Source: Dehalococcoidia bacterium (GTDB lineage: Bacteria; Chloroflexota; Dehalococcoidia; JAUYDP01). Taken from it: DNA of 6,001 bases. Of the stretch, positions 1 through 5,381 are shown one piece after another. How positions within the stretch are numbered: position 1 is the stretch's first letter; each line of letters opens with the position of its first letter. Under the pieces are notes generated by a model. The model did no database searches. It was not told the DNA's origin and saw only the letters and a program-made list of their open reading frames with translations. Made by a program: the position numbers and the translations under genes. Where the stretch lies: the NCBI GenBank assembly GCA_030691805.1, contig JAUYDP010000234.1, positions 1 through 6,001 of the forward strand, in the 5' to 3' direction.

Positions 1-8
1 GCTACGCG

Positions 9-683
9 ATGTCGAAGCTTGAGCCGCGGGAACTGGCCGTCTACCACGAAAAGCAGATGCGTCGACTGGAGGACGAGAGAGCCGAGGAGATCCTCGCTTC
101 GTTCTTTTTCCAGGATCCTTCACTCCATCTGTTGCCAGACACGGCCAGGCGAAGCCTGATTGAGGCTACCCGGGCGTGGGCCTGGACGAACAGTGGCAGT
201 CCGGAGAGCGTTTTGAATCACCTCAGACGCGCGGTAGAGGCTTTGATGTATGCTGCCTTTTGGGTGCCCCTCAGCCAGTGGGCTGGTAAGGACAAAGGGT
301 ACCGGTCAGAGGGACTGCGTCTCTTGATGACGGACCTTGAGGCGAAGCGGCAAAGCCCATCACTTGTGTACTATAGGAAGATGCTGATGGACGGCGGTCT
401 GAAGGAACTACTTAAGTTACAGGCCTCGTACAACCAGGATCTCAGTTTCGTTTATGAGAAGTTGCCTGCCTCACTCAAAAGGCTAAATGAACAGCGGAAC
501 CAGGCAGAGCATGACCCGACCAGGGTTTGGAGAAGGGAAGAGGTAGCGTCGCTGTTTAATGAGTACTTGGGGATAGGTTGTGATGGCGTACTACCAAGAC
601 TGGCTAGACTCTATCTGAGAGTGAAAGAAATGAACGCAAGGAGAGAGAAGCCGGCGCCTTCAGGTGGCAATCTAGCTGGCTGA
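9..683 (+). CDS. HEPN/DUF4145-like helical protein (hypothetical)
   Basis: I do not recognise this gene by name. The 224-residue product looks mainly helical and has no signal peptide or membrane segment. Residues 42-84 (LPDTARR, then LRRAVEALMYAAF) resemble the start of DUF4145/HEPN-type domains. Residues 163-168 read RNQAEH, which fits the HEPN RX4H motif, with a polar Asn after the Arg and an Asp after the His. In active HEPN proteins this Arg/His pair cleaves RNA; many other members are inactive or only bind nucleotides. The tail (about 210-224) is low-complexity (PAPSGG). The ATG at 9 is only a provisional start: the frame is open to the window edge and just 8 nt upstream are visible, with no ribosome site. 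GC content by eye is about 45-55%, below that of the downstream operon, which suggests an accessory gene. The reading frame is convincing; the HEPN assignment is a motif-level inference. Confidence 0.72.
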   Translation: MSKLEPRELAVYHEKQMRRLEDERAEEILASFFFQDPSLHLLPDTARRSLIEATRAWAWTNSGSPESVLNHLRRAVEALMYAAFWVPLSQWAGKDKGYRSEGLRLLMTDLEAKRQSPSLVYYRKMLMDGGLKELLKLQASYNQDLSFVYEKLPASLKRLNEQRNQAEHDPTRVWRREEVASLFNEYLGIGCDGVLPRLARLYLRVKEMNARREKPAPSGGNLAG

Positions 684-684
684 G

Positions 685-694
685 GATTCGAATC
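685..694. other. perfect 10-bp palindrome after the first gene
   Basis: GATTCGAATC begins 2 nt after the stop codon of the HEPN-like gene. It is a perfect palindrome and could be a small operator or chance. It is not a terminator, because it has no loop and no T-run follows. The rest of the 684-813 gap holds no gene. Confidence 0.25.
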
Positions 695-774
695 GCCTGG
701 GGGTAAATAGCAGGCCCGCGTAGTTGAGAGAATCGCTGATAATTAGGCTGCCGCCCTCAGTTGACTCACGCTAA

Positions 775-813
775 CCTTCCCCTCCTTTCCCCCTTCTGAT
801 ACAATAACCCAGT
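775..813 (+). promoter_or_regulatory. extended -10 promoter giving a probable leaderless operon transcript
   Basis: TGATACAAT at 797-805 is an extended -10 element: the TG dinucleotide, one spacer base, then TACAAT, which matches the consensus at 5 of 6 positions. Transcription normally starts about 6-8 nt after the last base of a -10, here about 812-814, which coincides with the ATG at 814. No purine-rich ribosome site precedes that ATG, consistent with a leaderless mRNA. Positions 775-797 are 23 consecutive pyrimidines filling the spacer and -35 area, so there is no recognisable -35. The TTGACT at 761-766 lies 33 nt upstream of the hexamer, too far to pair with it. The promoter call rests on motif and position only. 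Confidence 0.5.
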
Positions 814-2319
814 ATGTTCCGCAAGATCCTCATCGCCAACCGGGGCGAGGTGGCGATTCGAATACTACGCGCTTGCCGCGAGATGGGTATCCCCAGCGTG
901 GCGGTGTACAGCGAGGCCGATCGAAACGCATTGCACGTCCGGCTGGCCGACCAGGCGTTTCTTCTCGGGCCAGCGTCACCTCTTGAAAGCTACCTGAGCA
1001 TCCCCCGGCTGATGGTTGTGGCCCGCCTGTCAGGGGCGGACGCTATTCATCCGGGATACGGCTTCCTCTCGGAGAACCCGAACCTGGCCAGGACCTGCCA
1101 GGAGGAGGGCATTACCTTCATCGGCCCGACTGCGGAGGTCCTGGAGAAAGCCGGCAACAAGGTGGAGGCACGGCGGCTGATGAAGGAGGCCGGACTGCTC
1201 ATCATCCCCGGGACCCTGGACGGGCTGGCGGGAGAGGACGAGGCCTTCCAGGTAGCCGGAGAGTTGGGTTACCCCGTGCTGCTGAAGGCAGCCGCCGGCG
1301 GTGGCGGCAAGGGGATGCGCATCGTTCACGATGCATCGGAGATGCGGCCGGCCATCCGCACCGCCCGAAACGAGGCGGAGATGGCCTTTGGCGATTCCAC
1401 GCTTTACGTCGAGAAGCTTATCTCCCGCGCCCGACATATCGAGATGCAAATACTGGCCGACGCTCAGGGGAACATGGTCTACCTTGGAGAGAGGGAATGC
1501 AGCATCCAGCGACGCCATCAGAAGCTAGTAGAAGAGGCGCCCTCCCCGGTCATGGGCCCTGAAGACCGGCGAACTCTGGGAGAGACTGTCCTCCGAGCCG
1601 CCCGCGCTATTGGCTACGTAGGGGCAGGGACTTTCGAGTTCCTGCGTGACCAGGAGGGTCACTTCTACTTTTTGGAGGTGAACCCGCGACTCCAGGTGGA
1701 GCACCCCGTAACGGAGATGGTGACGGGCATTGACATTGTCAAGGAGCAGATACGCCTGGCTGCGGGTGAGCCGCTGCGCTTCAAGCAGGAGGATATCCAG
1801 GTGAAGGGCTGGGCGATCGAGTGCCGGCTTTACGCCGAGGACCCGGAAAACATATTTATGCCCTCTCCCGGTACTATCTGGGCCATGGTGGAGCCCAGCG
1901 GCCCCGGGGTCAGGGTAGAGAGCAGCGCCTTCGTGGGCCTGTCCATCCCGACGTATTACGATCCCCTGTTGTCTAAGGTCGTGGTCTGGGCCGAGACGCG
2001 GGAGGAGGCTATCAACCGGATGCGCCGTGCCCTTCAGGAGTACTACATAATGGGCGTCAACACGACGGCGCCCTTCCACCGCTTCGTTATGGAGGACGCT
2101 GCTTTTCTCTCCGGGGACTTCGATACCGGCTTCATCTACCGGGAATGGGGTGAGAAGACCCACCGGCGAGAACGAATTAAGGTCCTGGCAGCCCTGGCGG
2201 CCGCTCTGGTGGCGTCGCAGAAGGGACTTCCCTCCACAGGCGCACGCCTGCGGCTCCAGGCAGCCCAGGAAAGCGGCTGGAAGTCCCACGGGCGACGGGC
2301 AATGCTTAGAGCTTATTAG
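814..2319 (+). CDS. accC: biotin carboxylase subunit of acetyl-/propionyl-CoA carboxylase
   Basis: This cytoplasmic enzyme uses ATP and bicarbonate to carboxylate the biotin on the carrier protein encoded next. The 501-residue product shows the full fold: the N-terminal domain opens with KILIANRGEVAIRI (residues 4-17), and the ATP-grasp domain has its glycine loop at 161-168 (AGGGGKGM). Residues matching the E. coli AccC active site are K116, K158, H208, E275, E288, N290, R292, the QVEH segment at 294-297, and R338. E. coli AccC is about 449 residues; this one has a roughly 50-residue Ala/Arg-rich C-terminal extension (about 450-501) ending WKSHGRRAMLRAY, as seen in some propionyl-CoA-type subunits. 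The family N-terminus fixes the start at 814. The carrier gene begins 19 nt downstream. With mutase and epimerase beside it, propionyl-CoA is the likely pathway substrate, although this subunit alone does not set acyl-CoA specificity and no carboxyltransferase gene is in view. Confidence 0.95.
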   Translation: MFRKILIANRGEVAIRILRACREMGIPSVAVYSEADRNALHVRLADQAFLLGPASPLESYLSIPRLMVVARLSGADAIHPGYGFLSENPNLARTCQEEGITFIGPTAEVLEKAGNKVEARRLMKEAGLLIIPGTLDGLAGEDEAFQVAGELGYPVLLKAAAGGGGKGMRIVHDASEMRPAIRTARNEAEMAFGDSTLYVEKLISRARHIEMQILADAQGNMVYLGERECSIQRRHQKLVEEAPSPVMGPEDRRTLGETVLRAARAIGYVGAGTFEFLRDQEGHFYFLEVNPRLQVEHPVTEMVTGIDIVKEQIRLAAGEPLRFKQEDIQVKGWAIECRLYAEDPENIFMPSPGTIWAMVEPSGPGVRVESSAFVGLSIPTYYDPLLSKVVVWAETREEAINRMRRALQEYYIMGVNTTAPFHRFVMEDAAFLSGDFDTGFIYREWGEKTHRRERIKVLAALAAALVASQKGLPSTGARLRLQAAQESGWKSHGRRAMLRAY

Positions 2320-2338
2320 ACCAGGACCTACAGCGAAC

Positions 2339-2839
2339 ATGAAGTTCTTAGTCGAGATCGAAGGTCGCTCTTTCGAGGTGGAGGTCCAGAACACCTTCGT
2401 CCGGGCCAGCGTGGACGGAGAACACTACAGCATTGACATGCGCTCCGTGGACGGACACTGCCTTTATAGCCTCATCGTGGACAATTGCCCGTATGATGCC
2501 TTCGTGGAGGAGAAGGACGGCGGTTACTCGGTCACTATCCAGGGTGAGCAGTTTGAGGTGGAGATAAAAGACCCCAAGTCGGCCAGGCTGGCGATGATGA
2601 CCAGGAAGCCCGAAGTCCCAGGCGCCGAGTTGCCCATCAAGTCGCCACTCCCGGGACTCGTCGTGGCGGTGGAGGCTGAGCCAGGAAGGGCCGTCAAGAA
2701 GGGCCAGGTCCTGGTGGTCCTGGAGGCCATGAAGATGGAGAACGACCTTAGCGCCCCGCGGGATGGCATCGTCCGGGAGGTAAAGGCGGCGGTAGGGGAA
2801 AAAGTAGAAAAAGGACAGGTCCTATTGACCTTGGAGTGA
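2339..2839 (+). CDS. biotin carboxyl carrier protein
   Basis: This 166-residue protein carries biotin between the biotin carboxylase and a carboxyltransferase. The biotinyl domain spans about residues 98-166, with the canonical EAMKMEN site; the modified lysine is K132, the 35th residue from the C-terminus, as is usual for biotin domains. The N-terminal 80 or so residues are beta-rich ([12 protein letters not shown], then a similar [12 protein letters not shown]) and resemble the region before the carrier in fused propionyl-CoA carboxylase alpha chains. A Pro-containing linker at about 90-100 joins the two parts. The same frame is open back to a GTG at 2150, inside accC, but that upstream translation is Arg/Trp-rich and unlike any carrier, so ATG 2339 is chosen. 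Its ribosome site is weak (AGGA at 2323-2326, 12 nt away), so translation may depend on coupling to accC. The mutase gene begins 4 nt after the stop. Confidence 0.94.
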   Translation: MKFLVEIEGRSFEVEVQNTFVRASVDGEHYSIDMRSVDGHCLYSLIVDNCPYDAFVEEKDGGYSVTIQGEQFEVEIKDPKSARLAMMTRKPEVPGAELPIKSPLPGLVVAVEAEPGRAVKKGQVLVVLEAMKMENDLSAPRDGIVREVKAAVGEKVEKGQVLLTLE

Positions 2840-2843
2840 TGAA

Positions 2844-4502
2844 ATGGCCGAAAGTCGTGGAAAGGAAGACTGGAAGAAAAAGACCCTGGGGCCTGCGTTA
2901 AAAAAGTCGCCGGAGCGTGAGGAGCGCTTCGAGACCAGCTCCGGCTTCCCCGTAGATGCCATCTATACCCCAGAAGACGTAGCCGGCCTGGAGTACAACG
3001 AGGCACTGGGCTATCCCGGGGAATATCCCTACACCAGGGGCGTTCAACCTTCTATGTACCGGGGGCGCTTCTGGACCATGCGCCAATACGCCGGCTTCGG
3101 GGACGCTGAGGAGTCCAACCGGCGCTATCACTATCTGTTGGAGCATGGCCAGACCGGACTGAGTGTAGCCTTCGACCTGCCGACCCAGCTTGGCATGGAC
3201 TCCGACGACCCAAAGGCGGAGGGTGAGATCGGCAAGGTTGGGGTGGCCATAGACAGCCTCCAGGATATGGAGGCCCTCTTCCGGGGGATACCCCTGGACA
3301 GGGTGAGCACCTCCATGACTATCAACTCCACGGCGGCCATTCTCCTGGCCATGTACGTCGCCGTGGGCAAGAAGCAGGGGGTGGACGCCAAGCTCCTGAA
3401 CGGCACCGTTCAGAACGATATCCTGAAGGAATATATTGCCCGGGGCACTTACATCTTCCCCCCGGCGCCTTCCATGCGTCTGGTTACCGACATATTCGGC
3501 TATTGCCGGGAGCAAGTGCCGGCCTGGAACACCATAAGCATCAGCGGCTACCACATCCGGGAGGCCGGAGCCACGGCCGCGCAAGAGGTAGCCTTCACCC
3601 TGGCCAACGGCGTTGCCTACGTGCAGGCGGCCATAGAGAGCGGCCTGGACGTGGACGCTTTCGGTGGACGCCTCTCTTTCTTCTTCGCCAGCAATAACAA
3701 CCTGCTGGAAGAGGTGGCCAAGTTCCGGGCGGCCCGGCGTCTGTGGGCGAATATCATGCGCGACCACTTCCGGGCAAAGGACCCCCGATCCTGGATGCTG
3801 CGCTTCCATACCCAAACGGCGGGGTCCACCCTGACCGCCCAGCAACCTGCCAATAATATCGTACGCACGGCCATGCAGGCTCTGGCGGCGGTCTTAGGTG
3901 GCACTCAGTCGCTCCACACCAACTCCATGGACGAGGCCTTTTCGCTTCCCACCGAGGAATCGGTGCAGATCGCCTTGCGCACCCAGCAGGTCATCGCCCA
4001 CGAAAGCGGAGTGGCCGACACGGTGGACCCCCTGGGAGGCTCGTATTATATCGAGTGGCTGACGGAGCAGGTTGCTCAAGCGGCGCAGCGGTACCTGGAC
4101 CAGGTGGATGCCCTGGGAGGCGCCCTGGCAGCCCTGTCCAAGGGTTACCAGCAGAGGGAGATTCAGGACAGCGCCTACCGCTACCAGCAAGAGGTCGAGT
4201 TGGGGAAGCGGGTCATAGTGGGGGTGAACCGCTATCAGGGGCCGGAGGTGAAGGTCTCCGGCCTGCTGCGAGTGGACCCGGCCATACAGCGCCGGCAGAC
4301 AGAGCGGTTGGCCTCTCTGCGGAGCACTAGGAACAGCGCGCAGGTGGAGGCCGTTCTCCAGCGGCTGGAGATAGCCGCCAGAGGTCCCGAGAACCTGATG
4401 CCCCTCTTCGTGGAGTGCGTGGAGGCTTATGCAACTATCGGCGAGATATGCGGGGTCCTGCGCCGCGTTTGGGGGGAGCAAGGGGAGTTTGTGGCATTTT
4501 AA
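2844..4502 (+). CDS. mcmA1: methylmalonyl-CoA mutase, large (catalytic) subunit without B12 domain
   Basis: This subunit interconverts (R)-methylmalonyl-CoA and succinyl-CoA by an adenosylcobalamin radical mechanism. The 552-residue protein is the substrate-binding TIM-barrel part only; it ends without the DxHxxG cobalamin-binding domain, so it needs a separate small subunit, which is not in this window. Active-site residues align with Propionibacterium MutB at a constant offset of 7: R75, T78, R80, Y82 (MutB R82, T85, R87, Y89), S107, S157, T159, T188, Q190, R200, Y236, H237, R276 and S278. Y82 together with R200 is the methylmalonyl-CoA pair; isobutyryl-CoA mutases have Phe and Gln there, so substrate assignment is firm. 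The start at ATG 2844 has GGAG at 2833-2836 with a 7-nt spacer, and that site overlaps the end of the carrier gene. The first 30 residues are Lys/Glu-rich and poorly conserved. The epimerase follows after 10 nt. Confidence 0.96.
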   Translation: MAESRGKEDWKKKTLGPALKKSPEREERFETSSGFPVDAIYTPEDVAGLEYNEALGYPGEYPYTRGVQPSMYRGRFWTMRQYAGFGDAEESNRRYHYLLEHGQTGLSVAFDLPTQLGMDSDDPKAEGEIGKVGVAIDSLQDMEALFRGIPLDRVSTSMTINSTAAILLAMYVAVGKKQGVDAKLLNGTVQNDILKEYIARGTYIFPPAPSMRLVTDIFGYCREQVPAWNTISISGYHIREAGATAAQEVAFTLANGVAYVQAAIESGLDVDAFGGRLSFFFASNNNLLEEVAKFRAARRLWANIMRDHFRAKDPRSWMLRFHTQTAGSTLTAQQPANNIVRTAMQALAAVLGGTQSLHTNSMDEAFSLPTEESVQIALRTQQVIAHESGVADTVDPLGGSYYIEWLTEQVAQAAQRYLDQVDALGGALAALSKGYQQREIQDSAYRYQQEVELGKRVIVGVNRYQGPEVKVSGLLRVDPAIQRRQTERLASLRSTRNSAQVEAVLQRLEIAARGPENLMPLFVECVEAYATIGEICGVLRRVWGEQGEFVAF

Positions 4503-4503
4503 T

Positions 4504-4510
4504 GGAGGAG
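4504..4510 (+). promoter_or_regulatory. Shine-Dalgarno that sets the epimerase start
   Basis: GGAGGAG lies between the mutase stop (4500-4502) and ATG 4513. It selects 4513 over the in-frame ATG at 4429 within the mutase gene. The spacing is short, 2-4 nt depending on register. Confidence 0.8.
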
Positions 4511-4512
4511 AC

Positions 4513-4914
4513 ATGATAAAGAAGATTGACCACGTGGGCATGGCGGTGAACAACCTGGACAGTGCGCTGGCTTTCTACCGGGATGTCCTCGGCATCGAGG
4601 CTAGCTCCTTCGAGGACTACGCCCCGGACCAGATACGGACTGCCTTCCTGAAGGTTGGCGACGCCAGCTTCGAGGTGATGGCGCCGACCAGCCCGGAAAG
4701 CCCCGTAGCTAAGTTCCTGGAAAAGCGAGGCGAAGGCATGCACCACATCTCCCTGGAGGTGGACGATATTCGGGCCGAGTTGAAGAAACTGGAGGCCAAG
4801 GGTGTGGCCCTGATTGACAAAGAGCCTCGCCAGGGGGCGCACTTCATCGTGGCCTTCGTCCATCCCCGGTCTACCGGAGGGGTCCTTCTGGAGCTTACTC
4901 AGAAGCCTAAGTAG
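4513..4914 (+). CDS. mce: methylmalonyl-CoA epimerase (VOC superfamily)
   Basis: This 133-residue metalloenzyme interconverts (S)- and (R)-methylmalonyl-CoA, linking the carboxylase product to the mutase substrate. Two VOC half-motifs are visible: IDHVGMAVNNLDSALAFY at residues 5-22 and MHHISLEVDDI at 76-86. Expected divalent-metal ligands are H7, E54 (in FEVMAP, where some homologues have Gln), H78 and E127 (in GGVLLELTQ); the first, third and last are the universally positioned ones. The length is typical of the family. The start is the ATG following the GGAGGAG ribosome site. An in-frame ATG 84 nt upstream would add 28 residues unlike the family and would overlap the mutase gene, so it is not used. 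It is the last gene of the four-gene cluster. Other VOC enzymes share this fold, but position next to the mutase and sequence motifs make the call secure. Confidence 0.94.
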   Translation: MIKKIDHVGMAVNNLDSALAFYRDVLGIEASSFEDYAPDQIRTAFLKVGDASFEVMAPTSPESPVAKFLEKRGEGMHHISLEVDDIRAELKKLEAKGVALIDKEPRQGAHFIVAFVHPRSTGGVLLELTQKPK

Positions 4915-5000
4915 GGCGGGTGGGGCCCGGCGGGCTAGATGGTCTCTAGAGGAGCAGCCCCGCCCCGGGCTAAAGCCATGGGCTGAGAAGCCGAAGCCCA
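4914..5000. other. cluster of GC-rich inverted repeats after the operon
   Basis: Several potential hairpins crowd together. GGGCGGG (4914-4920) pairs with CCCGCCC (4959-4965). Inside it lie GCCC/GGGC (4925-4928, 4932-4935) and CTAGA/TCTAG with a 5-nt loop (4935-4939, 4945-4949), which share base 4935 and so cannot form in full together. AGCCC/GGGCT (4956-4960, 4967-4971) competes with the long arm. GGCT/AGCC with a GAGA loop (4981-4984, 4989-4992) follows. No T-run follows any stem, so this is not a classic intrinsic terminator, though it could slow polymerase or protect the 3' end of the message. Confidence 0.35.
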
Positions 5001-5270
5001 CTAAAGGGGCTGGATTCGGTGTAAATCATCATATATATCTCGAAATACTGCGGGATATTCCCGGTTACGGACTAGTTTGTTTAGAAAAAGAGGGGACTTG
5101 AGATCAAGCAATATTGGGAGTCTATTCCAAATCCCTATAGTAGTGGCTCACGAGTCTGCAATACATTACTACATCAGTCCGATTGCCTTAGCGTTGGGCG
5201 TGGCTGCTTGTGAGATTTACGCGACTATGCAGAGGTCATTAGTAATGTTCCGTAGGGCTTGAGTAAAGGA
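5001..5270. other. lower-GC intergenic stretch without a convincing gene
   Basis: The GC content is about 45-50% by eye, against roughly 60% in the flanking genes. Small inverted repeats include CGGGA-TAT-TCCCG (5051-5063), CTTGA/TCAAG (5097-5108) and CATTA-G-TAATG (5237-5247). A 61-codon frame opening with TTG at 5077 has no ribosome site and no family resemblance. I see no tRNA, recognisable riboswitch or transposon end. It may be a long leader or promoter region for ubiD, or decayed sequence. Confidence 0.5.
5114..5141 (+). promoter_or_regulatory. possible sigma-70-type promoter upstream of ubiD
   Basis: TTGGGA (5114-5119), a 16-nt spacer and TATAGT (5136-5141) match the -35 consensus at 4 of 6 and the -10 consensus at 5 of 6 positions. 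An overlapping alternative is TTGAGA (5098-5103), 17 nt, TCTATT (5121-5126). Either would place the decanucleotide repeats inside a leader of about 230-250 nt before ubiD. The stretch is relatively AT-rich, so chance matches are likely. Confidence 0.28.
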
Positions 5271-5355
5271 ACACAATCAGGCGCAACCAAGCACGATCAG
5301 GCACAACCAAGCACAACCAAGCACGATCAGGCACGATCAAGCACAACCAAGCACC
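5271..5355 (+). repeat. tandem array of 10-nt repeats upstream of ubiD
   Basis: Eight full 10-nt units and a 5-nt remainder follow one another without gaps; the consensus is GCACRAYCAR. Two main forms occur: GCACAACCAA (5301, 5311, 5341, and 5281 with one change) and GCACGATCAG or GCACGATCAA (5291, 5321, 5331). The first unit, ACACAATCAG, is the most diverged. Positions 5 and 7 of the unit change together (A with C, or G with T) in all units but the first. Blocks 5291-5320 and 5321-5350 match at 28 of 30 positions, suggesting duplication of a 30-nt block. The + strand is rich in A and C and poor in T, so the RNA should be mostly unstructured. The array ends 12 nt before the ubiD ribosome site. 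Function is unknown; it could be helically phased protein sites, a leader element or a simple minisatellite. Confidence 0.93.
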
Positions 5356-5367
5356 TAATAGACTTTC

Positions 5368-5373
5368 AGGAGG
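5368..5373 (+). promoter_or_regulatory. consensus Shine-Dalgarno of ubiD
   Basis: AGGAGG sits 8 nt before ATG 5382. This is an ideal site and the strongest in the window. It supports 5382 over the in-frame TTG at 5259, which would read through the repeat array. Confidence 0.88.
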
Positions 5374-5381
5374 AAAACCAC

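Noticed and set aside
761..766. TTGACT as the -35 of the accC promoter
   Set aside because: It lies 33 nt from the TACAAT hexamer, far beyond the usual 16-18 nt, and no -10 occurs at the right distance.
781..788. CCTCCTTT identical to the 3' tail of 16S rRNA
   Set aside because: The preceding bases do not match a 16S end; it is a chance match within a pyrimidine tract.
1525..2394. 289-codon open frame on the - strand opposite accC
   Set aside because: It lies opposite conserved biotin carboxylase sequence and shows no domain of its own.
2898..3845. 315-codon open frame on the - strand opposite the mutase
   Set aside because: The mutase on the + strand is unmistakable. This is a GC-rich antisense frame with a compositionally odd Gly/His/Val-rich translation.
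4429..4512. Longer epimerase start at ATG 4429
   Set aside because: It would overlap the mutase gene by 74 nt and add residues unlike the family; the ribosome site at 4504-4510 points to ATG 4513.
4814..5101. 95-codon + strand frame overlapping the end of mce
   Set aside because: It begins inside mce, lacks a ribosome site, and its translation follows the hairpin region rather than any protein pattern.
5077..5262. 61-codon frame starting at TTG
   Set aside because: It has no ribosome site, a rare start codon, no recognisable family, and the composition of non-coding DNA around it.
5271..5355. CRISPR array
   Set aside because: The units are only 10 nt and contiguous, with no spacers between them and no cas genes nearby.
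5259..5381. In-frame N-terminal extension of ubiD from TTG 5259 through the repeat array
   Set aside because: The frame is open and in register with ATG 5382, but the repeats hold few stop-forming triplets and two of the three frames run open through them into ubiD, so openness means little. The consensus ribosome site 8 nt before 5382 and the family N-terminus support the ATG.
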